Of a stretch of 42,438 nt of DNA, positions 29,036 to 38,334 are shown one piece after another. Under the pieces are notes generated by a model. The model saw only the letters and a program-made list of their open reading frames with translations. It ran no database searches and was not told the origin of the DNA. The DNA lies in contig NZ_JMKI01000060.1 in assembly GCF_000712295.1 (NCBI RefSeq), positions 1 through 42,438 on the forward strand, given 5' to 3'. Each line of letters starts with the position of its first letter. The first letter of the stretch is position 1. Both the position numbers and the translations under genes were made by a program. This stretch comes from Synergistes jonesii (GTDB lineage Bacteria; Synergistota; Synergistia; Synergistales; Synergistaceae).

Positions 29036-29404
29036 ATGAAAAAATCGGTACCTTTTGAAGTGTTCGGAGCGAATCAGTTCATCTACTTCGACATCATGCG
29101 CCTCGCGCAATTGGAACAGGCGATGGGGCGCTCTATATACCAGATCATATCCAGCGGCGAGGCTGGGATAAATTTCTGCCTTAACGCGCTGACGGTCGGG
29201 CTGCGCCATCATTATTCAAAAGCCAGCCCGCAGCTGTTCGCGGAAAAAATCGACAAATATCTGGAAGAGGGCGGCGAGCTTGACGACATCGCAGTTCTCA
29301 TCGTGAAAGCCATAATCCTCAGCGGCATCTTCGGCAAGGGGATAACGGACGAAGAAGAGGGCGAAGAAAAAAACGCGCTGGCGACGGCGGGGCAGTCCGA
29401 ATAG
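29036..29404 (+). CDS. Tail assembly chaperone, short form (gpG-like)
   Basis: This 122-residue protein follows the hicAB insert with ATGGAGGAATC before ATG 29036. The position, size and acidic C-terminus fit the gpG tail chaperone that coats the tape measure before tube assembly. A slippery heptamer near its end allows read-through into the next frame to give a long form (gpGT-like). Confidence 0.83.
   Translation: MKKSVPFEVFGANQFIYFDIMRLAQLEQAMGRSIYQIISSGEAGINFCLNALTVGLRHHYSKASPQLFAEKIDKYLEEGGELDDIAVLIVKAIILSGIFGKGITDEEEGEEKNALATAGQSE
29368..29374 (+). promoter_or_regulatory. Programmed -1 frameshift slippery site
   Basis: AAAAAAC at 29368-29374 is in the exact X-XXY-YYZ phase (A AAA AAC) ten codons before the short-form stop codon. 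A -1 slip continues as RAGDGGAVRIDSFADWVAWAE and joins the downstream frame without a stop codon, giving a predicted 246-residue fusion. GC-rich sequence with pairing potential follows. Confidence 0.85.
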
Positions 29405-29421
29405 ACAGCTTTGCCGACTGG

Positions 29422-29775
29422 GTGGCGTGGGCGGAGCCCGTCGCCTACGGGGAGCTCGCGCTGAAGCCGAGGGAATTCGAGCGGCTGCAGCCGCATGAAT
29501 ATTATGCGTTGTGTGACGGGTATGAATATAGGCAGCGCCGGCGCAGGGTAGAAGTCGGGAATGAGATTTTTGTCTACTCTTATTTTGTCGCACATTTATT
29601 GAATATTTCCGGCAAGTATTTGAAAAAGAATATTTCGCCGAAAGAGCTGTGCAAGCCGCTGCTCGACGCCATGAGCGGCGGGGAAAAGCGTAGTGTGCAG
29701 GACAGGAAACAGGATGAGGAGTATCTGCGCAGGATTTTCGATCTGCCGCCGGAAGGGGTGAAGGAAGATGGCTAA
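29422..29775 (+). CDS. Tail assembly chaperone, frameshifted C-terminal part (gpT-like)
   Basis: This frame is in -1 phase to the short chaperone and starts with no ribosome site, so it is almost certainly made only as the C-terminal half of the frameshift product. It includes EPVAYGELALKPREFERLQP and ends in a charged helix (RKQDEEYLRRIFDLPPEG). In lambda-like systems this domain links the chaperone-covered tape measure to tube protein. The tape-measure start overlaps its end. Confidence 0.8.
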   Translation: MAWAEPVAYGELALKPREFERLQPHEYYALCDGYEYRQRRRRVEVGNEIFVYSYFVAHLLNISGKYLKKNISPKELCKPLLDAMSGGEKRSVQDRKQDEEYLRRIFDLPPEGVKEDG

Positions 29776-32700
29776 GATAGCGGATCTGCTGGTAAGGATA
29801 TCGGCGGACAATTCCGATTTGCGTAGGAAGTTGGACGCTACGCAGCGGCAGATAAAAGACAAGTTCGGGGGCAGCGCCATCGCGTCGTCGCAGAAAGCGC
29901 TTTCAAAGCTGAAATACCTCACGGCCGGATTTATCGGCGCAGGAGTCGCCTCCATAAAACTCGCCGCCAATGTGGAGCAGACGAAAATGGCTTTTGAAAC
30001 TCTGCTCGGCTCGGCGGAAAAGGCTGACGCGATGGTGAGAAAGCTGACCGATTTCGCCGCTAAAACCCCCTTCCAACTGCCGGGCGTCACAAAATCCACA
30101 CAACAGCTGCTCGCCTACGGCTTTACGGCCGAGTCGGTGATCCCCATGCTCACTTCCGTCGGCGATGCCGTAAGCGGGCTGGGCGGCGACGATGAGATGA
30201 TGCAGTCCGTGATCCGCGCGCTGGGACAAATGAAGGCTAAGGCCAAGGTCAGCGCCGAAGAGATGAAACAGCTCGGAGAGCAGGGGATAAACGCCTGGCA
30301 GTACCTTTCGGAGGCGGCGGGGAAATCCATCTCCGAAACGCAGGAACTCGCCAAAAAGGGAGCCTTCAACGCCGAAGCGACGATAAAAGCTATCCTTGAC
30401 GGCATGGCCAAGCAGTTCAAGGGTGGCATGGAAAAACAGAGCCAGACCGTCAACGGGCTGCTATCGACGATAAAAGACAACGTCGTAGGCGCAGCTCGCG
30501 TCATAGGCGAGGGGCTTACCGACGCCTTTGACCTTAAAGGCGTCCTTAAGCGGACAAACGCCTACTTGACGCAGTTTACGGCGTTGGCCGAAAAGTCCGG
30601 CTTTGGGAAGGCGCTGAAAGAGATGGTGCCCGACTCGCTGAAAATGGGAGTTATAGGTTTGGCTTCCGCCTATTCCGCCAAGCTCGCGCCGGCACTTTAC
30701 ATGGCGGCCACGAACGCCGTGAAGGCGAATTCCGCGTTCCTGCCGATGATAGGGATAGTCGGGGGGATATACTTCGCCATCGCCGAACTGAGCGGCGTGA
30801 CCGACGTTTTGAGCCCGCTGGGCGAATCCTTCCTGCAAAGCGGGATCGCCGCTATTGGCGCTTATAAGGGCATATCCGTAATGACCTCCGCGCTGCAATA
30901 CTGTAGGACGGAATGGGTCAAGGGGACGTTCTTTCTTAGAGACGCGACAAGCATAGTGGCAAAAATGGGCAACGCTTTTACCACTGCGCGGTTACACGTT
31001 ATAGAAGCCGGCGGCGCCATGGGTGCGCTTAAAGGAACGGTTTACGGGTTAGCGGCGGCTTTCAAGTCGCTTTTGGCATGGATGGGCCCCGTTGGCTGGA
31101 TGGCGCTTGCCATCGGCGGCGGCGTCTGGCTCGGCATGCAGGCGCAGATGAAGGAGGCGGAGCGCCAGGCCGGCATAACGCAGGCGGCTATAGAAAAGGT
31201 GAACGGCGAGTTTGCCAACGCCGATTCGAGCGCGATAGAAAAGGCGATAAAAGCTTCTGAGAAAAAGCTCGCGGATCTCGAGGCGCAGGCGAAAAAGACT
31301 ACCTCGGCGATGAGCGTGACGGCGAACGTAAATACCGGACATAAAAAAAGAAGCACGTTGAAAAACGTACAGGGCAACAAGGAGAACCTTGAAGCCGTAG
31401 GGAAGGTCAGGGATCAGATCGCCGCTGAAAAGGCGAGGCAAAAAGAGCTCGGCGAAATATACAAGCGACGCAAAGAGCTTGAAGATCAGCTGAACAACGT
31501 CGGCAATCTCGGCAAAATACAGCTTCCCGACCTTCTCGGAGCAGGCGGCGACGACAAGGCCGCCAAGAAGCAGCAGCGTGAATATGAGCGGCTCGTCGAA
31601 AAGGCGAAGGATACGTCCGACCGCATCGAAGATGAGTGGATAGAGATGACGGGCACGAAGATGGACGTGCTCGACAAATGGTACGCCGACGAAACGAAGG
31701 CGGTAAACGAGAACTATCAGCGCGACCTGACGCGGCTGGAAGAGACCTACTCGGAGAAGCGACGGAAGATACTGCACGACGAAGCCAAAGAGCGCCAGCG
31801 GACGATGGAGGAGATAGTGCGCGGCTATTCCGACATCAGGGGCGAGCTCGCGAAAGGCTCGCTCGAAGGGGCCGACCTCGACCTCTACGAGATGAGGAAG
31901 GAGGCGGAAGACTCCTATCGCAGCGTCAGCGACTTCTTCGCGAAGATCATCGCCGACTACGCCGACGGCACGGAGCAGCAGAAGCAAAACATCAGAGATG
32001 CGCTGAAAAAGGCCGGCGTCGAATTCGTGCAGACGGAAAAAGACACGCTCGACTTCACCGCCGAGCTGAATGCGGTGCACGTGGAAAAGGAAAAACAGCT
32101 CTACGACGACTTCGTCCGGTACTATAGCAAGTGCAAGGATATACAGGCGAACATCGACAGGGCGTATAACAACAACAGCTTCGCGCAGCTCAAGGCGGCG
32201 TTGAGCAGGGAGAACGCGCTGCGGCTCTCGGCCTTCGAAGCCCAGCGCAAGTCCATGGAGCTGTATCAGGACTCCTGGACCAAGGCCAACGTCTCCGGAG
32301 CCGAGCAGGCGATAGACGTGCTGGACGGAACGCGCGACTCCTTCAAGACCTTCTTCTCGGACGTGCTCACAGGCGCAAAAGACTTCGGCGAAGCCTTCGG
32401 CGACTTCTTCAAATCGCTCTGGGCGGACATCGTCGATTCCTTCGCCGAAAAATGGAGCAACCAGATAGTCAACAACCTGCTGGGAAATATGTTGGGGCAG
32501 GAGGGCGGGCTGCTGGGTAACCTTTTCGGATTTGACTCTAGTCAAATTCAACAGCAAATCGCTCAGGAGACGACGTTGTCCTCATTAAAAATCGCCAACA
32601 TTTCGGCAGAAACAGCCGCGTTCACAGCCGGAGAGGCAACGAAGTCGGCCGCAACTATTGCGGGAAATGAAGCAATTGCCGCGGCCGCTGCGGCTTCTCT

Positions 32701-33406
32701 TGCAGCGCAGACAGTAGCGTCATCTGCGGCCGCTGCCGCAATCGCTTCTGCGTGGGCTCCGGCCGCAGCCGCCGTTTCTCTCGCTTCTTTTGGAAAGAAC
32801 GCCGCCCCGGCGATGGCTGGGATAACGGCGACTCATGCCCTGTCTCAAACTCTTGCTAAGGGCGGAGGCGGCGCAATAGGCAATAGCGTGAAAGGTGCCG
32901 CTGCTTTCGCCTCCGGCGGCTGCGTCTCCGGCCCCGGCTCGGGCACGTCCGACTCCATACCGGCGATGCTCTCCAACGGCGAATACGTCGTCCGGGCGTC
33001 GGCTGTGGAGCGGCTGGGCGTGCCTTTCCTGGACAGGCTCAACTACGGCGGCACGGATATTTTCAACACCGTCAACCGCTTCGCCTCCGGCGGCTGCGTC
33101 GGCGTGCCGGTGATAAAGTCGTTGGACATGCCCGGCTTCGCCGCTGGCGGCTATGTCTCGCTCGCGGACGCTTCCATCACCGTGCCGGAGTTCCGGGCGG
33201 AGCCTGAGCGGATCGATCTGGCGGCGCTGTCCGTCCCCGCGAAGCTGCTCAAGGCGCTCGTCGCCGGGCATACCGGCGAGCGGCGGGACGAAGCGGCCGA
33301 AATGGAAGTGAACATATACGGCGACATCAATAACAGCGCCGACGAAAAGCGGCTGCTGAACAAAATGAACGCCAAGATGCGCGCGGCGCTGATGGGGGGA
33401 TACTGA
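29768..33406 (+). CDS. Tail tape measure protein
   Basis: This 1212-residue protein sets tail length. The N-terminus (about 70-250) matches the tape-measure domain of TP901/lambda-like phages (FETLLGSAEKADAMVRKLTD; EEMKQLGEQGINAWQYL). Hydrophobic segments lie around 290-350 and 420-470, with coiled coils around 490-700. An alanine-rich stretch and glycine-rich repeats (FASGGCVSGPGSGTSDSIPA; RFASGGCVG) end the protein. ATG at 29768 follows GAAGGAAG and overlaps the chaperone. Confidence 0.96.
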   Translation: MAKIADLLVRISADNSDLRRKLDATQRQIKDKFGGSAIASSQKALSKLKYLTAGFIGAGVASIKLAANVEQTKMAFETLLGSAEKADAMVRKLTDFAAKTPFQLPGVTKSTQQLLAYGFTAESVIPMLTSVGDAVSGLGGDDEMMQSVIRALGQMKAKAKVSAEEMKQLGEQGINAWQYLSEAAGKSISETQELAKKGAFNAEATIKAILDGMAKQFKGGMEKQSQTVNGLLSTIKDNVVGAARVIGEGLTDAFDLKGVLKRTNAYLTQFTALAEKSGFGKALKEMVPDSLKMGVIGLASAYSAKLAPALYMAATNAVKANSAFLPMIGIVGGIYFAIAELSGVTDVLSPLGESFLQSGIAAIGAYKGISVMTSALQYCRTEWVKGTFFLRDATSIVAKMGNAFTTARLHVIEAGGAMGALKGTVYGLAAAFKSLLAWMGPVGWMALAIGGGVWLGMQAQMKEAERQAGITQAAIEKVNGEFANADSSAIEKAIKASEKKLADLEAQAKKTTSAMSVTANVNTGHKKRSTLKNVQGNKENLEAVGKVRDQIAAEKARQKELGEIYKRRKELEDQLNNVGNLGKIQLPDLLGAGGDDKAAKKQQREYERLVEKAKDTSDRIEDEWIEMTGTKMDVLDKWYADETKAVNENYQRDLTRLEETYSEKRRKILHDEAKERQRTMEEIVRGYSDIRGELAKGSLEGADLDLYEMRKEAEDSYRSVSDFFAKIIADYADGTEQQKQNIRDALKKAGVEFVQTEKDTLDFTAELNAVHVEKEKQLYDDFVRYYSKCKDIQANIDRAYNNNSFAQLKAALSRENALRLSAFEAQRKSMELYQDSWTKANVSGAEQAIDVLDGTRDSFKTFFSDVLTGAKDFGEAFGDFFKSLWADIVDSFAEKWSNQIVNNLLGNMLGQEGGLLGNLFGFDSSQIQQQIAQETTLSSLKIANISAETAAFTAGEATKSAATIAGNEAIAAAAAASLAAQTVASSAAAAAIASAWAPAAAAVSLASFGKNAAPAMAGITATHALSQTLAKGGGGAIGNSVKGAAAFASGGCVSGPGSGTSDSIPAMLSNGEYVVRASAVERLGVPFLDRLNYGGTDIFNTVNRFASGGCVGVPVIKSLDMPGFAAGGYVSLADASITVPEFRAEPERIDLAALSVPAKLLKALVAGHTGERRDEAAEMEVNIYGDINNSADEKRLLNKMNAKMRAALMGGY

Positions 33407-34155
33407 TGGAATACCTCAGGCTGGTGAAAGACGCCGACGAATGGGCGCTCCCTCCCGACTCCTGGATAGGCTCTATGCCCGCCTCGACTCGGTCGGATAC
33501 GCAGGCGCGGGCCTTTCAACACGGCTCGGTCAAGACCGGCAGCGGCAAGGTCGCCGAGCGCGTCCTGCCGCTTTCGATACTCGTTTCAGCCGCCACGCAG
33601 GCGGAATATTTAGCTAAGGTGGACGAAATCAAGCGGCGGCTGTACCGCGAAAACCAGCGGCTCTACATCGCCCCCGACCGCCACATCAACCTGGCGGTAT
33701 TGGACAGCCTCGAAGAGAAATTCGACAAAGGCTTCCTGCTGCGGCAGGCGGTGCTCACGGCGGAGTACAAATGCACAGATCCCTTCTGGCACGCGCCCCC
33801 AACGACGATGACCGTCTCTGCTACCGGTGCGCCGCGCGTCTTCACCGTTTCAAACGGCGGCAACGTCGATACGGCGCCGGTGATAACGGTCACGGCCCCG
33901 GCCTCCGGCGCCGTGCCGGACGTGCGCATATCCAACGCGGCCAACGGGCGCGAGTCCGTCTTTCGCGACCCGCGGCTGGCGAACGGCGCCTCTGTGGTGA
34001 TAGACAGCGCCGCTGGGACCGTCGCGCTGGCCGGCGGGAACGCCGTCAACGCCTTCTACGGTGCCTTTCCCCGGCTCGAGCCGGGGAACAACCTGCTGAC
34101 TTACACCGGCGCGCGCTGCACGATACAGATCGCCTACGAGCGGAGGTGGCTGTGA
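33406..34155 (+). CDS. Distal tail protein (Dit)
   Basis: This 249-residue protein has the Sipho_tail/Dit pattern: an N-terminal tube-like half (RLVKDADEWALPP; KRRLYRENQRLYIAPD; AVLTAEYKCTDPFWHA) and a C-terminal galectin-like half ending in LEPGNNLLTYTGARCTIQIA. Dit forms the hexameric ring at the tail tip. It overlaps the tape measure by one base and the next gene by one base. Confidence 0.92.
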   Translation: MEYLRLVKDADEWALPPDSWIGSMPASTRSDTQARAFQHGSVKTGSGKVAERVLPLSILVSAATQAEYLAKVDEIKRRLYRENQRLYIAPDRHINLAVLDSLEEKFDKGFLLRQAVLTAEYKCTDPFWHAPPTTMTVSATGAPRVFTVSNGGNVDTAPVITVTAPASGAVPDVRISNAANGRESVFRDPRLANGASVVIDSAAGTVALAGGNAVNAFYGAFPRLEPGNNLLTYTGARCTIQIAYERRWL

Positions 34156-35375
34156 TGTCCTTCATATACGGCCGCCCTGACCGCTACGGGCGGCGGATAT
34201 ACGCGGGGAAAAGCTACGTCGGCGCGAAAAACGCCGTCGTGCTGCCGGAGATAGAGGGGCACGTCGCAGTCGACTTCTACAACGAACAGGGCGTGAAGAC
34301 GTACTCGCTCACCTCCGACATGAAAGAGAGCCCGCTGCTCAAGCTGGAATTCGAGAACAACGAAAACGGCTGCGCGGGCTTTACGCTTGAACTGGCGCGG
34401 GGGCACGGCATAGACATAACGCTCGGGCAGAGGGTAGACGTCCGCCTGCTTGGCGGCGCCGCCCCCTGGTACAGCGGATACGTCCAGACCATGCCGATGC
34501 GCGCTCTGGATACGGAAAAGGTGCAGACCTACGCGGGATACGGCTACTTCGCGCGCCTTGGACACATCATCGTCGACAAAATATATGAAGATACGGAAAT
34601 CGCGAAAATCGCCGAGGACGTGATCCGGCGGTATGTAGAAGGCAACGGCGCGACATACAACGGCTCCAAGCTCTACTTCACCGGATATGCGGCGACGAAA
34701 GTCAACTTCGCGCACGCGACGGCCAAAGACGCGCTGCAGCAGCTGTCTGAGTTCGCCGTCAACTACGTCTGGGGAGTGGACGAATATCGCGAAGTCTTCT
34801 TCAGGCCCCGCCGCGACGAAGTGAACGACTACATGCGCCTCTGGGTGGGCGAGCATGTCGAAAGCGTCGAGACGGAAGAGGACATAGAGAGCGTGGAAAA
34901 CGAAATCCACGTAGAGGGCAACGTCGAAACGACGGACGAAGAGGGGAACATAACCACGACCAAAGGGATATTGGCCGTCTGCCGGGACAACGCGAGCATA
35001 AGGCGGTACGGGCTGCGCGCCGCGGTAAAGACGCTCCCCTCGGCGCTCAAGGCGGAAGACGCCAGACAGTGGGGCGAAAGCGAACTCGCACAGAGCAAAG
35101 ACCCTGGGCGCAGCGTGTCGCTCGGCGGCATCCGCCCCGAGATAATAAGGCGGCGGATAACGCCGGACGGGCTCGCGAGCATCACGAGCGAAGACGGGGC
35201 GGATGTGGAAGTCTTCCCGATCTCCTCGGTCAAATACATCTGCTCCAAGTCCGGCATCTCCATGGAGATAGGGCTGGGCGAATACAAGGCCGGATTCGAA
35301 CAGTCCATCTTGAAAATGAAGCGCGACATCATCAACGCCGAACTGCTCTCGCGAGCAGGCGAAACAGGCGGATAA
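34155..35375 (+). CDS. Baseplate hub / tail-associated protein (Tal-like)
   Basis: This 406-residue protein follows Dit, the place of Tal/gp27-like hub proteins. It contains LGQRVDVRLLGGAAPWYSGY and YAGYGYFARLGHIIVDKIYE, the typical early beta-domain region, then a domain with WGVDEYREVFFRPR and an acidic linker. No peptidase motif is visible; wall cleavage is probably done by the NlpC/P60-like protein further on. ATG at 34155 overlaps the Dit stop codon. Confidence 0.85.
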   Translation: MSFIYGRPDRYGRRIYAGKSYVGAKNAVVLPEIEGHVAVDFYNEQGVKTYSLTSDMKESPLLKLEFENNENGCAGFTLELARGHGIDITLGQRVDVRLLGGAAPWYSGYVQTMPMRALDTEKVQTYAGYGYFARLGHIIVDKIYEDTEIAKIAEDVIRRYVEGNGATYNGSKLYFTGYAATKVNFAHATAKDALQQLSEFAVNYVWGVDEYREVFFRPRRDEVNDYMRLWVGEHVESVETEEDIESVENEIHVEGNVETTDEEGNITTTKGILAVCRDNASIRRYGLRAAVKTLPSALKAEDARQWGESELAQSKDPGRSVSLGGIRPEIIRRRITPDGLASITSEDGADVEVFPISSVKYICSKSGISMEIGLGEYKAGFEQSILKMKRDIINAELLSRAGETGG

Positions 35376-35388
35376 GGAGGTCGATACA

Positions 35389-36198
35389 GTGGGCGCGATA
35401 AACTACAGGCTCAACCCGTTCACCGGTGCGATGAACGCGGTGTTGATAACCAACGAAGAACACATAATCCCGTCCGTCTCGCCGTACTGGGTGCGGCTGA
35501 ACGAAGTGCCGCTGAAGGAGTCGCCTTCGTCGATGAAGGTATACCTTTTCACCGGCAGCGCGTTCGTGCAGATGAGCGAGGTCGCGGCGCAGCCCGCCAG
35601 CGGCCAGTTCTGGCCGGACTATTCCGCGGCGCCGGGCGGCGATACGGAATGGAACACCGGCTTGCTGCTCTTTTCTTCCGCGCAGGCGGGCATGAAGATC
35701 CGCGTCAACTACAAAGGCACGGGAATGCCGGTCGCCGCGGAAAGCGAGGAAAAAATACACGGCGTCGCGCGCTTCGACACGCCGGGGAACTACACGTGGG
35801 ACTGCCCGCACGGCGTCACTAAGGTATACGTCACGGCCGTCGGAGGCGGGGGCATCAAGGGAAACTCTCATCCGGACGGCGGTCCGGGCGGATTGGGCGG
35901 CAACGGATATTCCTGCTTTAAAGCGCCGGTCGCCGTCGCTCCGGACGCGTCATACGCCGTACACGTCGGCGCCGCGGCATATCGAAATATGAGCGGGGGC
36001 GGCGGGATAGTCGACGCGGAAGACACGACGTTCGGCTCCCTGCTCACGGCGGCGCATGGAGAGAACGGCGGCAACGCGACCGGCGCTGGCCCCGGAACGG
36101 ACGGCGCCGGCGGTTGGAACATCCTCCAGTACGGCGTCGGGCAGGGGCAGCCCTACAGCGCCGCCGCGGACGGCGGGCTGCTGATAATCGAGTGGTGA
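35389..36198 (+). CDS. Tail-tip protein with glycine-rich C-terminus
   Basis: This 269-residue protein has an N-terminal helical-and-strand part and a C-terminal glycine-rich domain (VTAVGGGGIKGNSHPDGGPG; GAGPGTDGAGGWN) of the kind found in phage fibre tips and adhesins. GTG at 35389 follows AAGGAGG. It probably forms part of the receptor-binding assembly. Confidence 0.72.
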   Translation: MGAINYRLNPFTGAMNAVLITNEEHIIPSVSPYWVRLNEVPLKESPSSMKVYLFTGSAFVQMSEVAAQPASGQFWPDYSAAPGGDTEWNTGLLLFSSAQAGMKIRVNYKGTGMPVAAESEEKIHGVARFDTPGNYTWDCPHGVTKVYVTAVGGGGIKGNSHPDGGPGGLGGNGYSCFKAPVAVAPDASYAVHVGAAAYRNMSGGGGIVDAEDTTFGSLLTAAHGENGGNATGAGPGTDGAGGWNILQYGVGQGQPYSAAADGGLLIIEW

Positions 36199-36228
36199 GC
36201 ATCATGTTGTGACTGGGAGTGATAAAAA

Positions 36229-36657
36229 ATGAAGATGCCAGAGCGCGACATCAACCGGCCTATGCAGGGCAAGGATTTTTTAGTCGAAGTCTATATTCCG
36301 GGCGTGCTCGGCAAATGGTGTGTTTTTGGCGGACAAAGGGACGGCTCCCTTGATGTTGAAGCGGATGTCGTCGACATGACGGAAGCGCGCTCTGACGGAT
36401 GGGGATACGCGCGCGTTGCGGCTCGAAGCTGGAAGATGGATATAGATACGCTGTTCATGCTGACGGACGAAGCGCGCGACTACATACGTGTCGCCGCCGC
36501 GATGGGCACGCCCGTGTACTTGCGCATACGCGATTCCATCGGCGCCATGCGCACTGGACGCGGTATCATCACGGATACGAGCGAGGACTGGGCGCATGAC
36601 GAAGCAGCGGGATTCTCGATCACGATAGAGGGCCTCGGCCCTCTAAATAATACATAG
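36229..36657 (+). CDS. Third tail-tube-like protein, in the fibre module
   Basis: This 142-residue protein shares the tail-tube pattern with the two genes at 27275 and 27854: GKDFLVEV for GKDFLLKI, GGQRDGSLDVEADVVDMTEA for GGQRSADLNRNADSIDVSHK, ARSWKMDIDTLFMLTDEA for LRGWSIDLGGLVLLTDAG, and a closing FSITIEGLGPL. It is clearly diverged and lies far downstream, among the receptor-binding genes. It may make a ring or spike collar at the tail tip. ATG at 36229 follows GGGAGTG. Confidence 0.75.
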   Translation: MKMPERDINRPMQGKDFLVEVYIPGVLGKWCVFGGQRDGSLDVEADVVDMTEARSDGWGYARVAARSWKMDIDTLFMLTDEARDYIRVAAAMGTPVYLRIRDSIGAMRTGRGIITDTSEDWAHDEAAGFSITIEGLGPLNNT

Positions 36658-36669
36658 GAGGCTAATAAA

Positions 36670-37686
36670 ATGGCGTATAAAACAATAAAACTTCGCGGTG
36701 ACACGGCAACTAACTGGAGAACAAAGAATCCTATACTTGCAAACCGTGAAATAGTCTGGGAAAAGAGCACTTCCGGCAAGATACGTTTCAAGATAGGCGA
36801 TGGCGTGACGCCGTATAACGATCTTGCTTATAACACAGATGATTCATATTCAAACAAAAATTATCTGCACAACTGGGATTTCCGAAATCCTGTATTGCGT
36901 GGGGGGGATAATGATGTTGGACCATGGACAATAACGCGTAAATACACAATAGCGCGCTGGCTTATGTATGGATCGGGAACAGTATCGTTAACTCCCCAGG
37001 GAATAATGTTAACACCTATCAACAATGGCAGTGTATATTTAGAACAGTCGATAGAAAATATGCAAGGATTTTTAGGGCGCATGGTATCCGCTGGAGTGAA
37101 TGTTGTTTCTGGAGAAGCTCGCTTTGGAATTGTGCTTGCTAACGATAACTACTCGATATCCGGCTCCGAGGCGGAGATATTAACCTCTAGAAAAGGCGGC
37201 CCTGGAATTATAAATGTATTCACAATGCTTCCTGCATCGAGCGGAAAAACATATCTGAAACAATATATAGCCGCGGATTCCTCCTCTGGCCCCGTGGTAA
37301 TAGAAACAGCAAAATTTGAAATCGGTTCAAAATGCACAATAGAGTATGACAGCATGGTTGATGCAAATGAAGAGTTTATAGCGTCGGCGAGATATTCACA
37401 ATTCTTTAGTGTCAATCAGCGTGCACGTATGGTCTCATACGGCACGAAATATATGGATTTTCTTCTTCCAGGATTTGTCCCGATGCGTATATTACCGACA
37501 ATAGAAAGCGGTGAATTTGATATACGAAACTTAAGTGGGAGCACGGCAGGACTTGAGACTACGCCATCTTTCATAAGCAAGACGCCGAATCTCATTCTTC
37601 GTCTCTCAACAGAAGAAGCACATGGGCTTACGGATGGTATCGTTGTAGCGAAAAGTGGCGGCGTGCTTGTGTCCGCGGATCTATAA
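36670..37686 (+). CDS. Tail fibre protein
   Basis: This 338-residue protein begins with a phage fibre N-terminal motif (KLRGDTATNWRTKNPILANR; GKIRFKIGDGVTPYNDLAY) that also occurs at the start of major tropism determinants. Next comes an NYLHNWDFRNPV carbohydrate-binding-like region. The coding sequence is visibly more AT-rich than its neighbours, as is usual for exchanged receptor-binding genes. ATG follows AGGAGGC. No reverse transcriptase or template repeat is seen. Confidence 0.8.
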   Translation: MAYKTIKLRGDTATNWRTKNPILANREIVWEKSTSGKIRFKIGDGVTPYNDLAYNTDDSYSNKNYLHNWDFRNPVLRGGDNDVGPWTITRKYTIARWLMYGSGTVSLTPQGIMLTPINNGSVYLEQSIENMQGFLGRMVSAGVNVVSGEARFGIVLANDNYSISGSEAEILTSRKGGPGIINVFTMLPASSGKTYLKQYIAADSSSGPVVIETAKFEIGSKCTIEYDSMVDANEEFIASARYSQFFSVNQRARMVSYGTKYMDFLLPGFVPMRILPTIESGEFDIRNLSGSTAGLETTPSFISKTPNLILRLSTEEAHGLTDGIVVAKSGGVLVSADL

Positions 37687-37706
37687 CTTAAGATGGAGGT
37701 AAAAAT

Positions 37707-38285
37707 ATGTATGCAGTATACGTAAAAATCGACGGCGAACGCAACATCACGATGGTAAATTCCGACACCTTCCTCGGCGATCCTGTACCGGAGGGCTGGA
37801 TAAAGGTGGACGAAGGCACGGGCGACGCCTACTTCCTGGCGCAGAACAACTATCTGCCGCAGCCGCTCGTGACCGACGACGGCAAATACCGCTGGCGGCT
37901 CGACGGCTCCGGGCAGATAGTGGAAAACGACCTGACGCCGACGCTCGACGAACTGAAAGCCGTCAAGCGCGCTGAGATTGCGGCGGCACGCTACGCGGCT
38001 GAAATCGCGGGCATCGCGCTCAACGGCGCTCTGATACGCACTGACCGCGAAAGCCAGGCGCTCATCACAGGAGCGGCACTTGCGGCGTCACAGAGCGAGG
38101 ACGAAACCTACAGTGTGACATGGAAAGCGAAGAGCGGCTTTGTGACGCTTTCAGCCGCGCAGGTCATAGCGGTCGCACAGGCGGTGCGTCAGCACGTGCA
38201 GAGCAGCTTCGACAGAGAGGCGGCTTTGCAAGCGGCGATTGACGCGGCGGCGACGGAAGCGGAGCTCAACGGCATTACGTGGTAA
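37707..38285 (+). CDS. Fibre-associated protein, DUF4376
   Basis: This 192-residue protein has a C-terminal DUF4376 domain: KAVKRAEIAAARYAAEIAGI, ALIRTDRESQALITGA, VTWKAKSGFVTLSAAQ. DUF4376 proteins usually follow fibre genes and are thought to aid fibre assembly or form part of the tip. ATG at 37707 follows GATGGAGG. A terminator follows. Confidence 0.85.
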   Translation: MYAVYVKIDGERNITMVNSDTFLGDPVPEGWIKVDEGTGDAYFLAQNNYLPQPLVTDDGKYRWRLDGSGQIVENDLTPTLDELKAVKRAEIAAARYAAEIAGIALNGALIRTDRESQALITGAALAASQSEDETYSVTWKAKSGFVTLSAAQVIAVAQAVRQHVQSSFDREAALQAAIDAAATEAELNGITW

Positions 38286-38294
38286 ATAAGTGGG

Positions 38295-38320
38295 CGGGGC
38301 GAAAGCCCCGTTCTTTTTTA
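38295..38320 (+). terminator. Rho-independent terminator after the DUF4376 gene
   Basis: CGGGGC (38295-38300) and GCCCCG (38305-38310) form a stem with a stable GAAA loop, followed by TTCTTTTTT. It lies 15 bases before the next gene, so expression of the tail lysin may depend on read-through. Confidence 0.8.
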
Positions 38321-38334
38321 AGGGGGTATTTCCT

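Noticed and set aside
31049-32557. A 502-codon open frame on the minus strand opposite the tape measure gene.
   Set aside because: It lies wholly within the tape measure gene, has no ribosome site and encodes a low-complexity leucine- and arginine-rich product.
36670-37686. The fibre N-terminus resembles major tropism determinants, so a diversity-generating retroelement was considered.
   Set aside because: No reverse transcriptase gene and no template or variable repeat can be seen in the window.
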